From assembly GCF_022965805.1 (NCBI RefSeq), contig NC_133108.1, positions 37,573,051 to 37,637,050 of the forward strand: a stretch of 64,000 nt of DNA, in the 5' to 3' direction. A model generated the notes under the pieces. That model had not been told where the DNA came from and made no database searches. It saw nothing but the letters and a program-made list of their open reading frames with translations. This DNA is from Primulina eburnea (lineage: Eukaryota > Streptophyta > Magnoliopsida > Lamiales > Gesneriaceae). This document shows, in pieces, positions 46,811-58,275 of the stretch (position 1 is its first letter; every line of letters starts with the position of its first letter). Both the position numbers and the translations under genes were made by a program.

Positions 46811-48240
46811 TGCATTACACACACACATATATATAAATAAATATAAAATTAAATAATCGTATTTAAATTATGTAATTAACTATTGTTTAGTTAATTATTT
46901 ATATATTCCTTTAGAATATTTTATTAGAATCTTGTATATAACAGTCATTACTACTAACATTATTATTTAATTAGTAGATTCTAAATGTACTAAATAAATA
47001 ATTGTGAATTTATTATAACCCCAATTGACGATCAGACTGCGTTGATGTACCGATGATACTAATATTGTTCATATGATGAATATTGAAATTTTTAAATATC
47101 AGGATATTGTTCATATATTATATAACCCCAAAGATATTGTTCATATTATATCTTTGGGTAATAATAATGACATCGAATATATAACTAGGAAAACATCTTT
47201 CCTTAAAGAACATGTATTGCTCTGACGAGAGACTATTAACTCATCATATCACATGAGATATCTTCATCCATAGGCGAGCAGTGGATCCCCGATTACAATA
47301 CATTTACTCCTACATATTTCGAAACTATACTCAACCTCACCACTTAATGACCCTCATGGGGTCGGTAAATGAGTCAAAGTACATTGTAGGACCGAGTGCT
47401 TACCGCTTTACCAAAAGCTATAGCTAGTGGTAATGGTGCAACTCAAATCTTTTAAACCGCACAACAACACAAGCACCATGGTTCGATCGCTCTACCAAGC
47501 AAGGACAATTATTGCACCCAACAATCTCCCTCCCAATAATTGCACTCCTTGCAATCAATGGGAATCGAACCCATGACCTTGGCTCTGATACCAATTGTAG
47601 GACCGAGTGCTTACCGCTTTACCAAAAGCTATAGCTAGTGGTAATGGTGCAACTCAAATCTTTTAAACCGCACAACAACACAAGCACCATGGTTCGATCG
47701 CTCTACCAAGCAAGGACAATTATTGCACCCAACATACATGCTAGTACATAGAACCTCCACGTTGTCCCGAGTCAAATGACTAATGATGTACGACCATAAC
47801 CGCGAACTATTCCACTCAATAGGTGTTAACCACTTGGAAAGTCTGAGGGATGGTTGTTCAGTGCATCATGAAATGATCATTCATCTGTATAAATAGACAT
47901 CTTCATGTTCTTACCAAGGAACATGATGTTTTAATAACATATGCTAGTGTCAAGCTCGAGCGACTTTTATCTTTATTTTAGGCAGTTGAATTGAGTAAGA
48001 ACCATTTTATAATATATAGTATGCTTCCTAATTATTTTCATGATCGTATGTTGAGAGGCACGCATCATGGTATCCATTATATATTTAAGAATTTTATCTG
48101 TGTAGCTTGCATTAGTATAAAGATAAAGTAAATATTATAATTGGATAAAACCGTAAAATATTATTAAAATAAATATTTTTTTGCATAAGAGTCAATAAAG
48201 CTCAATCTACAATTTAGCTCGCTCGACACTTTCTTTAACA
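46811..48240 (-). mobile_element. 3' LTR of a Ty1/copia element (interrupted by a TRIM)
   Basis: On the - strand it begins TGTTAAAGAAAGTGTCGAGC right after the RNase H region and a purine-rich tract (caagtggaaga). Most of its length can be aligned with 51310-52671. A TRIM lies at 47385-47734. The far end near 46811 is approximate. Confidence 0.7.
47385..47734 (-). mobile_element. Intact TRIM with identical 139-bp LTRs, nested in copia LTR
   Basis: LTRs 47385-47523 and 47596-47734 are the same length and identical by eye, starting tgtaggaccgag and ending gcacccaaca. Target duplications TACAT flank it (47380-47384, 47735-47739). The - strand primer site TGGTATCAGAGC (47582-47593) follows the LTR after two bases. 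The 72-base interior then reads ggtcatgggttcgattccca, which looks like a tRNA T-arm with a pol III B box. Confidence 0.95.
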
Positions 48241-48811
48241 TTCTTCCACTTGCCCTATAGCTAACTATCCATTGATCTCAAACTCATTGCTTCACGATGC
48301 TTCTCAAACAATGATCCCGGCAGAGGCTTCCTCAGTGGATCGGCAACGTTATCTGCAGAGACGATTCTCTTTACTGATATGTCTCATATTCCCACAATCT
48401 CCCTGATTATGTAGAACTTCTCAGTATATATTTGGATTGTTGATGAGATCTCGTTTAGTTTTATTGTGCAACAGCACCGATGTTGTTGCAGTAGACCGGG
48501 AGGGACTGGATCATCACATTGAGGAATGACAACCAACTCTTGAACAAAATTCATCATCCAAACAACCTCGTTTGTTGCAGCTTATGTAGCTATGTATTCG
48601 ACCGCAGTGGTTGAATATGTTGTGGTGTCTTGCTTGGAAATATTCCAAGTAACAGCACCACCATTGAGCTTGAATACAAAACCAAATGTTTATTTCAACT
48701 CATGAACTTCTGATTGGAAGCCAGAATCAGTGTAGCCTTTCAATTTTAATTCTCCACTCCCGTAAATCATGAACAAATTCTTAGTTATTTTTAAGTGTTT
48801 AAGAATATCTT
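48241..48811 (-). pseudogene. Copia RNase H C-terminal remnant
   Basis: The - strand translation contains TTTYSTTAVEYIAT, VVWMMNFVQEL and NVADPLRKPLPGSLFEKHRE, the end of the plant copia RNase H, directly before the LTR at 48240. Stops are present. The upstream part resumes at 50024. Confidence 0.85.
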
Positions 48812-50023
48812 TGTTAAGAAATTATTATTACCCTTAAGTTTTGGTGATTGACAAAATCAAAACAGCACCTTACTGTTTCAGAAAACAGCCGCAATCTATC
48901 TTGTATAATAGGAACAATTCAACCGCTTGGAGCAAAAGAGTTTCAATCTTTAGTGATTTCCAACCGGCTGTTCAAAGACTTCAAACGCTTCATTAAAGAG
49001 CCATTTATTGCACACTAAATGAAAGACATTCTCTAACCGACTCAGGACATTCAATGGTTTTGCACCCCAACAACTAAACATGTTTAGCTCCAGTCCCAAT
49101 AAAGATCTTCATTTATGTCACTATCCCAAAAAAGAAAGATTGCTTAAATATCAAACAAGTTTTGATGGAGCTAACAGTTACTATCAAAAGGATAGTCAGT
49201 AGCAACTCTTCAAAGGAACGAGATTCAAAGTTGTACAAGCAAAGAGAACATTAAATGTTTTTGCAGCTGATAGTGACACATCAGTTCAACGCTACAGGTT
49301 TACATTACACATCGTTTGTCGACCGTTGGATTGAAAGCTTATGTAAATGGAGAGTTGAATAAATGCAAGATAGAGCTCGCTAACATTTGCATACGACATA
49401 CAAGCTTTTGAACTGCTACATTGTCACATCACTAAGCTTGCATACTTGAAGTGTTTGAGCGTACTTAAAGTTCCATACTTCATCGCTCATCAAGCACGCA
49501 CTCACCAGAAATATATCTGATCATTTGAAGGATCAACTTTGTGCTACTCCAAACATACTTTTTTTATAAAGCCTTTGCTTATTTGATTTATTAAGTTTTC
49601 TGGTGAACCGATGGTTCTTAAATATCTAGAAGTGTAAAGTTATTACTAAGAGTTCCAAAATAGGCAGTGTGATAAGTCCTGATTTGAGTGGGCTGTTGCA
49701 ACAGTTTGTAAAGCTAAAGTCTTTTACTGGAATACTTCTTAAAGAGGAAGAAGGGGTGACGTTGGATTTTTATCTCCGAACGTCCATAAAATCTCGTATA
49801 TTTATTTTCTGCAATTACTTACATTTTGAACCATCTCTTGTTAACAGGCTAGCCAACTAGTTGTAGTTATCATTCGAAATTTTGAACTGTTTTCTGCACT
49901 TTTTAAGTGGTTCATATTTCTAACCGCTCAAAAAAATTTTCAACCGCCTAGAAAACAAATTTTAAAAACAACAATTTCTTAAAGAGTTTATTCACTCCCT
50001 CAAACTCTTTCTCGATCCTAACA
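48812..50023. mobile_element. Solo LTR (1,212 bp) inside the copia remnant
   Basis: Starts TGTTAAGAAATTATT and ends GATCCTAACA. Flanks ATCTT (48807-48811) and ATATT (50024-50028) are a target duplication with one change. Removing it rejoins the copia frame in its conserved ILKHLK.TKN block. The 63-codon frame at 49669 is inside the LTR and not a gene. Confidence 0.8.
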
Positions 50024-50530
50024 ATATTCATGATTTTCCAATGCAGTATACCAAGATTCGACTAATATCCGCTTGTAACACTCATTGCAAAGACAATATA
50101 TGGTCGAGTAGATATCATACCATATGTTATACTACGTAGATCAGATGCATATGAGATATGGCTCATGGTTTTTATCTCGTCGTGAGCATTAGAGCACATA
50201 GACTTAGATAGATCAACACCATGACACTTTGGTATATATCATCTTTTGGACTTCTCCATGGAGAATCTTTTCAGTATGGTAAGGATGAGTCATAGCATTT
50301 TGTTTGATCTATCCTTATGGATCTGTATTCCTAATAAAGAGGATACATCACACATATCCTTCATGGAGAATTTATTAGCTAACTTTCTAAATGAGTAATA
50401 TGTATCAACACAAAGCACTAAGAATGTCATTGTACTCCTACTAACCTTCTTTCATACACAAAGTTCCTCAGGATTCTTCACAAAATCAAACTCTTTGATA
50501 GTGTTGTTAAATCTAATGTTTCAACTCCTT
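50024..50530 (-). pseudogene. Copia reverse-transcriptase remnant
   Basis: The - strand shows the reverse-transcriptase end (TRPYIVFAMS near 50075, and a region with EYRSIRIDQTKCYDSSL near 50320). It joins at about 50530 to Ty3 integrase sequence, so the 5' half of the copia element is missing. Confidence 0.7.
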
Positions 50531-50534
50531 GATG

Positions 50535-51290
50535 TATGGGTGCGGCTTAGCTTGACCGCGGGAGCGGTCCTGCTTCGGCAATATTCTCTTAAATCTTATT
50601 ATTATGGACCGCGGGTGCAGTCCCTGAACTAGCGCGGGTGCGCTCCACCTTCAGCAATTGCACTTGAATAACATTCCAAAAACCTCCAATATTATTTCCA
50701 TGATTCTCAACCTCCTCTAATTTAGACATCCAACTTGTAGGACTTCCTTGATAGCTCATCATGAGTCCTTGAAGTGCATCTTTAAACTTCTTACTTCGTC
50801 TCCTCGTTATAGGTCCTTCGGGCAACTCCAACGACTCCCATGCTTTCTTTGGTGATTAATCAACCACGTTTGCATCATTCTCCCCTTCTTGAAAAGGATT
50901 TGTCCTCAAATCTTGATCATCTCCTACATCAAACAACGAAAGATCACTAACATTAAAAGTAGAACCGACATTATACTCACGTGGTAGGTCTAATTTGTAG
51001 GCATTGTCGTTGATCTTTTCAAGCACTTGAAATGGTCCATCACCCCTAGGTAAGAGTTTTGAACGTCGCTTTTCTGGAAATATTTCTTTCCTTAATTGCA
51101 ACCACACCCAATCTCCCTTTTCAAAAACCATCTTTTTCCTTCCCTTGTTGGCTTGCTTCGTGTATTGTAAATTCTTCTTCTCGATGTTATCCTTGACCTT
51201 CTCATGCAAACTTCTAACGAATTCAGCTTTCTTCTTGTCATCCATGTTCAACCTTTCACTCACAGGTAAAGACATCAAATCTATCATGCA
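50535..51290 (-). pseudogene. Ty3/gypsy integrase C-terminal fragment
   Basis: The - strand frame (51287 to 50856, then one stop and on to 50589) encodes [18 protein letters not shown], the [20 protein letters not shown] block (GPF/Y module) and the tail [20 protein letters not shown]. This is the integrase end of a chromovirus-type Ty3 element. Its N-terminal part and LTRs are not here. Confidence 0.9.
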
Positions 51291-51309
51291 AAGTCAACTT
51301 TTGATCATG

Positions 51310-52671
51310 CATGGTGTGTGTGTAGACACACACAAACATGAATATAAACATATAATTATAATTAGTTAATTTTTTAATTATAGAATCCTCTATAATATTA
51401 CATGAGTCATAATAGTCACAACTATTAACATTATTATTTAATTTGCACATTCTAAATTTAATATATAATCATATAAAACTGATGTAACGAGAGTACAATA
51501 AGCTAACAATTAATCTCTATCAAACTACAATCGTCAAATTCAATTTTTGAATTTTATTATCTCGATGGTAATGCAGAATCAAATAATTGTGTATCTCTCA
51601 ATGGTTCAGAGATACAACTAGCTGTCGATTCACAATTTCATTGTGATTCATAATAACTTTTATTCTTCTTATTCGGGCTTATCCTAATTAACCTCATTCT
51701 TTTCAGTAACCCCTTGATCAATATGTCAGAACTCAAGTCTGATTGCATCCATTGGATCATGATAAGAACGTCTAGTAACATCTTCTCATGATCCCATATG
51801 TATCATCGATACTTCCGACAAGAACTTTAAGTTATGGTAAGCGTACATCATGATCATTTCAACTGATATATCCCTATTTGAATTCGCAATAATTAGTATA
51901 TCGAGAGTTATAAATGAATTCGATAATGATGTTATATATCTTTGAATGATAATTGTGAGATCATATGTAGAACTAAGAAAACATTTTCCCTAAAGCAGAT
52001 GTCTTGCTCTGGCCAAAGACTCCTTACACTATTCACTCATCAAGTCACATAGGATGTCATCACTCATAGGCGAGCGGTGAATCTCCGACTATAATACACA
52101 TTGGTTCCTACATATTTTTCAACTACACCCTTCCTCGCTATTTGATGACCCTCCTGGGTTGTAAACGAGTCAAAGTTCATGCTAATACGTAGAACCTCCA
52201 TGTATTCTCGAGTCAAAGGACTAATGGTGTGCAACCATAACCGAAGACTATTTAAGTCAATAAGTGAACGGCTTGGAAAGTTCAAGGGAATTTTTTTCAA
52301 TGCATCATCAAATGATCAACTAATCTGTATAAATGAACATTTTCATGCCCTTACTAATGAAACATGGCGTTTACATCACAAATGTTAGTCTCAAACCGAG
52401 CGATTTTATCCTTATTTTAGGGGGCTAATCGACTAGAAACCAGTTTAGAATACATAATACTCTTCCTAATGAGTTTCATGATCTTATAGGTAGATTTCAT
52501 GATACATGTTGTATATTCAACGACTTTGTCTATGCAGCTTACATGAATATAAAGATAAAGTAAATATCATAATTAGATAAAACTGTAATATATTATTAAA
52601 ATAAATATTTTGTTTACATAAGAGTGAATAAAACTCCAGCCATAAATTAGCTTGTTTGACATATACTTTCA
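51310..52671 (-). mobile_element. Second copia LTR of the 46811-48240 family
   Basis: Aligned by eye with 46811-48240 over most of its length: shared phrases include aaagataaagtaaatat, ataggcgagc and agcaaccataaccg-like text. It could be the 5' LTR of the same element, but no primer-binding site follows it, so it may be an independent solo copy. Confidence 0.65.
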
Positions 52672-53004
52672 AATAAAGTATCGCGATATAATCTTAAGCT
52701 TTTCTCCGCCACTCTTTCTGAAAAATCAAGAGTTTATATTTTTAAAAAAAAACTAACTCAAAAACGAGTTTGATACTTTTTTAAAAAAGATTTTTATGGT
52801 GGCCATACTTATAAGCAGGACCAGCACTCAAGGCTGTCAATCTTATCACATAAAAAAGAAAATTATATATATTTTTTGTAAAAAATTTTTAATGCATGGT
52901 TTGCGCACCATATATAAATATATATTTATAAAATTTTATGTACTTCCTATCAGAAATCCGAAATATGTCTTGCATGCCTGTACGAAATTGTATGTTATCA
53001 GACA
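52672..53004. other. Intergenic, no gene seen
   Basis: A+T-rich. Confidence 0.4.
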
Positions 53005-53013
53005 ACTTTTGTT

Positions 53014-53195
53014 GAGTAGGTCTCATGTGAGACCGTCTCACGGATCTTAATCTGTGAGACGGGTCAACCCTATCCTTATTCACCGTAAAAAGTAATACTC
53101 TTAGCATAAAAAGTAATATTTTTTCATGGATAGTCCAAATAAGAGATCCGTCTCACGAATACGACCCGTGAGACCGTCTCACACAAATTTTTGCC
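53014..53195. mobile_element. MITE family 1, copy 2
   Basis: 182 bp between perfect duplications ACTTTTGTT (53005-53013 and 53196-53204). Ends gagtaggtctcatgtgagac and ...cacacaaatttttgcc. Inner inverted blocks gagaccgtctcac near both ends allow a hairpin. Confidence 0.95.
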
Positions 53196-53344
53196 ACTTT
53201 TGTTAATAGGCCACTTCGATATGAAAAGAGATTATAAAAAAATAAAGAAAAAAGTAAAAATCAATTTTGACCTATGATCATCTTTGAAAAAGAAAAGAAA
53301 TTGTTTAATTAATTTCCAAAATAAGAGAAAAGAAACGCAAAATT

Positions 53345-53347
<3 letters not shown>

Positions 53348-53409
<62 letters not shown>
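53348..53409. repeat. (AT)n microsatellite
   Basis: About 60 bases of uninterrupted AT alternation. Confidence 0.97.
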
Positions 53410-53412
<3 letters not shown>

Positions 53413-53889
53413 GACTATATATCCCTTAAATCTTCTTTTGCACTTATCATTATATATACATGAAATTATATGCCTAATTTTGATCACTAAAGCTATGTTT
53501 GGAGATTCTCCAATTTGGGTATCATTACGACATCGAATATATAAAAACATTCCAAGATAAGTTGTTATCCACAAATTCAATGCATTTTCATGCATATCTA
53601 GTGATGAAATATTACTCATATGGCACTGTGTTGGTTGTAAACGATGTGAATTTGCATGTCCGACCGATTTTTTAAGTGTTCGAGTTTATTTATGGCAAGA
53701 AACAACTCGTAATATAGATCTAGCTTATTGATGCATTCCATAAAACTCTATTTGAATCCATTTTTTACCGACAAAATCAATGATGTATATTTTAAAGTAG
53801 ATATTTATAGATACGTATAAGATTGATTGAATTTGAGCGACCCCACATATATTACTATTCGTACACTATTAGAACATTGGGTTTTTCAT

Positions 53890-54082
53890 GAGTGATGCTA
53901 CACGTACATCCATATTTGTACATTAATTTGTACAACACACAAAATTCAATGCAAAAATTCAATTTGTCAAAATCTCGCGATACATTGGATATAAAATCTC
54001 GCGATATAACAGTAAAATCTCGCGATATAATGGTTGTAAATATCGCTGTAACGATATATTGGTTGTACCTTTAGCATTATCC
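53890..54082. mobile_element. MITE family 2 (Mutator-like), 193 bp
   Basis: Perfect 9-bp duplications GTTTTTCAT at 53881-53889 and 54083-54091. Ends gagtgatgctacacgtaca and inverted ggataatgctaaaggtaca resemble the 18262-18984 element ends. The interior has three copies of aaaatctcgcgata. Confidence 0.9.
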
Positions 54083-54144
54083 GTTTTTCATTCTCTATCA
54101 CATTCACATCGCGTAATTATATTCGTAATTATATTTTTTTTACA

Positions 54145-54148
54145 TATA

Positions 54149-54197
<49 letters not shown>

Positions 54198-54222
54198 CAC
54201 ATAAATTAACTTAGGACCACTG

Positions 54223-54261
<39 letters not shown>

Positions 54262-54290
54262 GACATAAATTAACCTAGGACCACTGCAAT
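54145..54290. repeat. TA microsatellite with ~67-bp tandem duplication
   Basis: Two blocks, each a (TA)n run followed by taattcacataaattaac or taattgacataaattaac and ctaggaccactgca or ttaggaccactgca. Confidence 0.9.
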
Positions 54291-54299
54291 AATTACACT

Positions 54300-55611
54300 G
54301 GTTTATTTTACTTTAATCAAGTTTTGGTTTAGGATAAAGGTTACGTGATCAGCCTTTATCTCTCTATGATTGCAATACCTTTTTCAAACTTTGCTTTTTA
54401 CAAAATACACTGATTAAAGGTAAAAATTCTGAGAACGGATTAGAAAAAATTACATTTCTTTGGTTCCCATAAATATTTCTCATTCATTCATGCCTAAAAA
54501 CACAGTATTAATCGAAAAATAGTTGTCCCCTTCGAATAAAAAAAATTCAAAATCATTTTTTTAATATTTCTAGTAATACAAAATCTTGCCCTCAAAGGCA
54601 ATTTGAAGGGCCAGGACCAGCGACCAGAAGGCCCAGTTAAAAAAGTATGTTTTTGGCCCATGAATAAATATTTTAGACTGCATGGCCCAATTAAACAGAT
54701 TCTATATCTAACAGAAACCAAAATCAAATTTAAAAAAAAAAACAATTAGAAAAAAAAATAGTGCGACGGACGGACGATTCAAGTACCTTGATACTTGTAA
54801 ATTAAAGAAGATAAAAAAAAAAAAAAAAAAAAAAAGATCAAGAGATTGAAAATTTTGAAGAAATTCAAGAATTTGAAAGTTTAAAATTTAAACTATTTGA
54901 ATGATTGGTTAGCTTATAGACTTTAACAGTGTTTATTTCTTTTAATTTTAGGATTTATTTGGTTGGTATTTCATATGAACCGAGATTTACTATTTTTAAA
55001 GTCAATATAGCTATTTTATGTAGGTTTTCTTGTATAAATATGTTATTGACCATGATGGAAAAAAACATATTTGAGTTTAATATATCTGAGGTTTTCTCTT
55101 ATCTTGAACATATTAATCATATCAAAATTCAATCTTGTGGCATTTGAAGAAAAGGAATTATCAAGATGTGGTTCATGTAGCATTCAAAATCTTGATTTAT
55201 CATCATGGTGTGTTTCGTATACATAATGTGTGACGGCGTCACTAATCCATCATATATCAATCTTCGTACATTTCTAAGAGTTAGGATCGATGTTTTTATC
55301 CTATCAACCAGATTCAAAAAGCTTCGAGCCCCAATTCGACCTTCAAAAAAAAAAATTGTGAGACGATTTTACGAGTCAATTTTGCGAGACATGTCTCTTA
55401 TTTAGGTCACACATGAGATATTAATACTTTTTATATCAAAAGTATTACTTATTATTTTAAATAATGGGCATGATTGATTATCTAATGGATAAAGATATGT
55501 GATCTCATACGAGATTTACTAATCTTTTTATGTGTTTTTCTTTTTTAAAAAAATAAAATATATCAACTGTTTTATTTGTTTAATCGACACTTTGTTGGTT
55601 TTCGAGTTGCA
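54300..55611. other. Intergenic, A+T-rich
   Basis: No gene seen. A 23-base poly-A run at 54813-54835. The stretch 55355-55480 (ttgtgagacgattttacgag, then tttttatatcaaaagtatta) is a probable old, diverged copy of MITE family 1. Confidence 0.5.
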
Positions 55612-55620
55612 ATTAATGTT

Positions 55621-55802
55621 GGCAAAAACTTGTGTGAGACGGTCTCACGGGTCGTATTTGTGAGACGGATCACTTATTTGGATCATCCATGAAAAAGTAT
55701 TACTTTTTATGCTAAGAGTATTACTTTTTATTGTGAATATGAGTAGGGTTGACCCGTCTCATGGATTATGACCTGTGAGACGGTCTCACATGAGACTCAC
55801 TC
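55621..55802. mobile_element. MITE family 1, copy 3 (inverted)
   Basis: 182 bp between perfect duplications ATTAATGTT (55612-55620 and 55803-55811). Opposite orientation to the other copies: starts ggcaaaaacttgtgtgagac, ends catgagactcactc. Confidence 0.95.
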
Positions 55803-55811
55803 ATTAATGTT

Positions 55812-56994
55812 TTAATACACTATTCTTGTGTGACATTGGTTTGATTTTATCAAAGTGTTGTATCAGTTATGCAATAAAGTACGAACATGTTTTTTTTCTC
55901 CTAATCTGGTAGAAAGCAAAAGAGGTTTGCTTTTGAATTGAAAAAAATTTGAAATAAGTGGGTTTCAAACTTTCCACACAAATCTATCATTTATGTAGGT
56001 AGGAATTTCAAATTTCTCCTTTTTTCTATGTATTTTTCTTTGCAACGATTTGAAAAAAATACAACCAAACTACATACAATTTCAAATTCCAAATCCAAAT
56101 ACAACATGAGATAATCTTGGTATTGCTGCGTTGTGTTCATGTCATTGCAATGAATTCGTGTATGAAAATTCTCTTTATTCTAGTATTGTCTCGATCATTA
56201 GCGATCGCACCGCTGCCCCGCATAATCTCCTTTGCGACCACGTCGTGATCCTCGCTGTCGGTGTACTGGTCCCCGTCGACCACAATTGGTAAATACTGGG
56301 AAAAGATGTGCAAATACTCTTCAAAAATTTCTTGTACCTTAACTTTTATTTTAGGCCAAAAGGTCAGGTGTTTGTGCCTTTATTCCTCTACTGTTGCTGT
56401 AAAGCTAGCCTTCAACTTTACTTTCCCAAATATCAAGATCTTGTCATATTTTAAATGGGTTTTTTTATTTTTTTTTCCAAGTTTCTTAGCTCATGTTGTG
56501 AACTAACGAGTGAATTGTTTACATAATTTTGGCCAAGAAGAAGCCCGATACATGATTTGAGCATCATATAGTATTTTCTTCCAGAAATTCTCTATTTCAT
56601 CAAGAATTTTAAGGGGAAAAAAGAAACTTTTACTCAAAAAACACATCAACTTTTCGATGGCAAATGATACAGAAAATCTTGTAAAATCAGCAGACGAAAA
56701 AGAATGCATATCCTGGGATTGCATATATTCTTGAAAATGGAGTAGCATATTGTCGGCGGCTATAAAGTTTGAAGTAATCAACGAAGAGACATTGGCTTTT
56801 TTCACGACGCAATTCGAAGAAATTAATGAACGACAATAAATAGTAATGATGTTATTCTCCTCGTAATGAATGTGCACACACAAGAATACAAAAACCAACC
56901 GTCCCCAACTACTCTAAACAACAAACAAATCCACGAAAAACACACGAACACCAAACGGAAAAGTAAAATGACAAATCATATATCAGTACATAAT
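55812..56994. other. Region with unassigned gene-like pieces on - strand
   Basis: A 131-codon - strand frame (56503-56898) is long for the local composition but matches nothing I know. At 56165-56300 a short G+C-richer stretch reads on the - strand as VVDGDQYTDSEDHDVVAKEI and is preceded by a splice-acceptor-like ttttcccag. They may be remains of one broken gene or chance. Confidence 0.3.
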
Positions 56995-57180
56995 TCAATG
57001 CCTCAAGAGTGCTACGGCGGAGAAGAGAACAGACGACACGATGACAGCAACAGAGATCGGAAGTGAGACGGCGCCTCCGACGTCGGGCGCCGGTGCCGGG
57101 GCCTGAGCTGAGACGGTGGCGACCAGAGCAGCGAGGGCGTAGGCTAGCAACATCGCGGTCACGGTGCTAATCTGCGCCAT
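56995..57180 (-). CDS. Arabinogalactan peptide (AG-peptide)
   Basis: 61 codons plus stop from an ATG at 57178-57180. The protein has the three parts of an AG-peptide: an N-terminal signal peptide (about residues 1-25, cut near VSA|QAP), a very short mature core QAPAPAPDVGG whose Ala-Pro repeats are sites for proline hydroxylation and arabinogalactan addition, and a hydrophobic C-terminus (VAVIVSSVLFSAVALL) that would be replaced by a GPI anchor. The product would sit on the outer face of the plasma membrane. The coding region is G+C-rich compared with its surroundings and the frame is intact. The tail ends in RH, slightly more polar than usual. Confidence 0.9.
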   Translation of the reverse strand: MAQISTVTAMLLAYALAALVATVSAQAPAPAPDVGGAVSLPISVAVIVSSVLFSAVALLRH

Positions 57181-57279
57181 CGGGGGGGAGAGAGAAATGG
57201 CAGAAGCTGGCTGCGTAAGGGCGTGTTTGGGGGAGGTGTGGGTTGCTGTGATGGGATTTGTGGTTGTACAATTGCAGGG

Positions 57280-57287
57280 TATTTATA
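57280..57287 (-). promoter_or_regulatory. TATA box of the AG-peptide gene
   Basis: The - strand reads tctgtataaataccctgc, about 100 bases upstream of the ATG at 57180, consistent with a core promoter and a short 5' UTR. Confidence 0.65.
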
Positions 57288-57469
57288 CAGAGGATGTGGG
57301 GACCCGGGAGGCTACTTCGACAGCTGGTGACAGATGAAGGAAGATGGACGCGTCGTCTACGGCGTCGTATGGGCGGTGGACACGTAGCGTGGTGGTGGGG
57401 CTTGGGCTAGGCTGTTGGCTTGTCCTGTCCTCGACCCCTGCATGTGCCTTATTCGGGGAAAATTCGACC

Positions 57470-57531
57470 CTGCCCCTGCAGGCAGTGCCTGCAGGGGCAG
57501 ATCCAAGGGCCAGAATTTTTCTGGCCCTTGG
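57470..57531. repeat. Two adjacent perfect hairpins
   Basis: ctgcccctgcaggca with its inverted copy (57470-57500), then ccaagggccag, a 7-base loop, and ctggcccttgg (57503-57531), followed by a T run. They lie about 190 bases upstream of the AG-peptide TATA box. May be the core of a small transposon or a terminator-like structure; function unknown. Confidence 0.85.
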
Positions 57532-57987
57532 TTTTTTTTTTTTTTTAAAAATTTCTCCCCCCCATGAAATGATCTGGACCGTTGATTGGGTGTGGGGGCA
57601 GCATCGACCAAACCTACTTATTCGGATACCTCCAATTATAATGTCATCCCCTCTACGTTATTTTTTACTCCATTCTGTTAAGGCGAAAAAAAAATTCTAA
57701 TTTTAGAAAATTATTGTATAGTCGATGATTGATTTTATGCCATGATTAAACTCTTGGAGATTTTCCTGAATTGAGGATGCCAAAAAATTATTTCATGACT
57801 ATTGAAATCACGATGATGTTTAATTGTGAGATCATATTCACGTGTTCGTTCTGATCACAAATTACTTATTACTCTTGAAACTTCTAGATTTTACTGTTTT
57901 TTTTTTTATTATCAAAATCTAATTAACTGAGTTGGGTGGACAATCTACCGCAGAGACGTGTACTTTTCCTGTTAATATTTTTGACTT
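57532..57987. other. Intergenic
   Basis: No gene seen. Confidence 0.4.
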
Positions 57988-58275
57988 GATAGGATAAATT
58001 CGGATGGTCTGGCCTGCACTGTGAGTACTCTTGACCGGGTAAGATGAGCTCAAGTGGTCTGGCATGTACTATGAGTACTCTGGATCGAATAGGATGGACT
58101 CAGGTGGCCTAACCTGTGAGTACTCTGAGCTGGGTAAGATGAACCGGGTGGTCTGACCTTTCTTGTGAGTACTCTGGACTGGATATGATGAGCTCTGGTG
58201 GCCTAGCCTGTACTATAAGTACTCTTGACTACTCTTGACTGGGTAGGATGAGCTCATATGATCTGTACACTCAAG
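57988..58275. repeat. ~52-bp degenerate tandem repeat, about five units
   Basis: Each unit carries tgagtactct, gggtaggatgagctca-like text and ggtggtctggcctg. Units differ by substitutions and small indels. Confidence 0.85.

Noticed and set aside
47582..47630. tRNA gene suggested by a T-arm-like sequence
   Set aside because: Only the T-arm and B box are present; no acceptor, D or anticodon arms. It is the interior of a TRIM element.
56503..56898. 131-codon - strand frame as a firm gene
   Set aside because: No homology recognised, A+T-rich, no promoter or splice evidence beyond suggestion; kept only as a finding.
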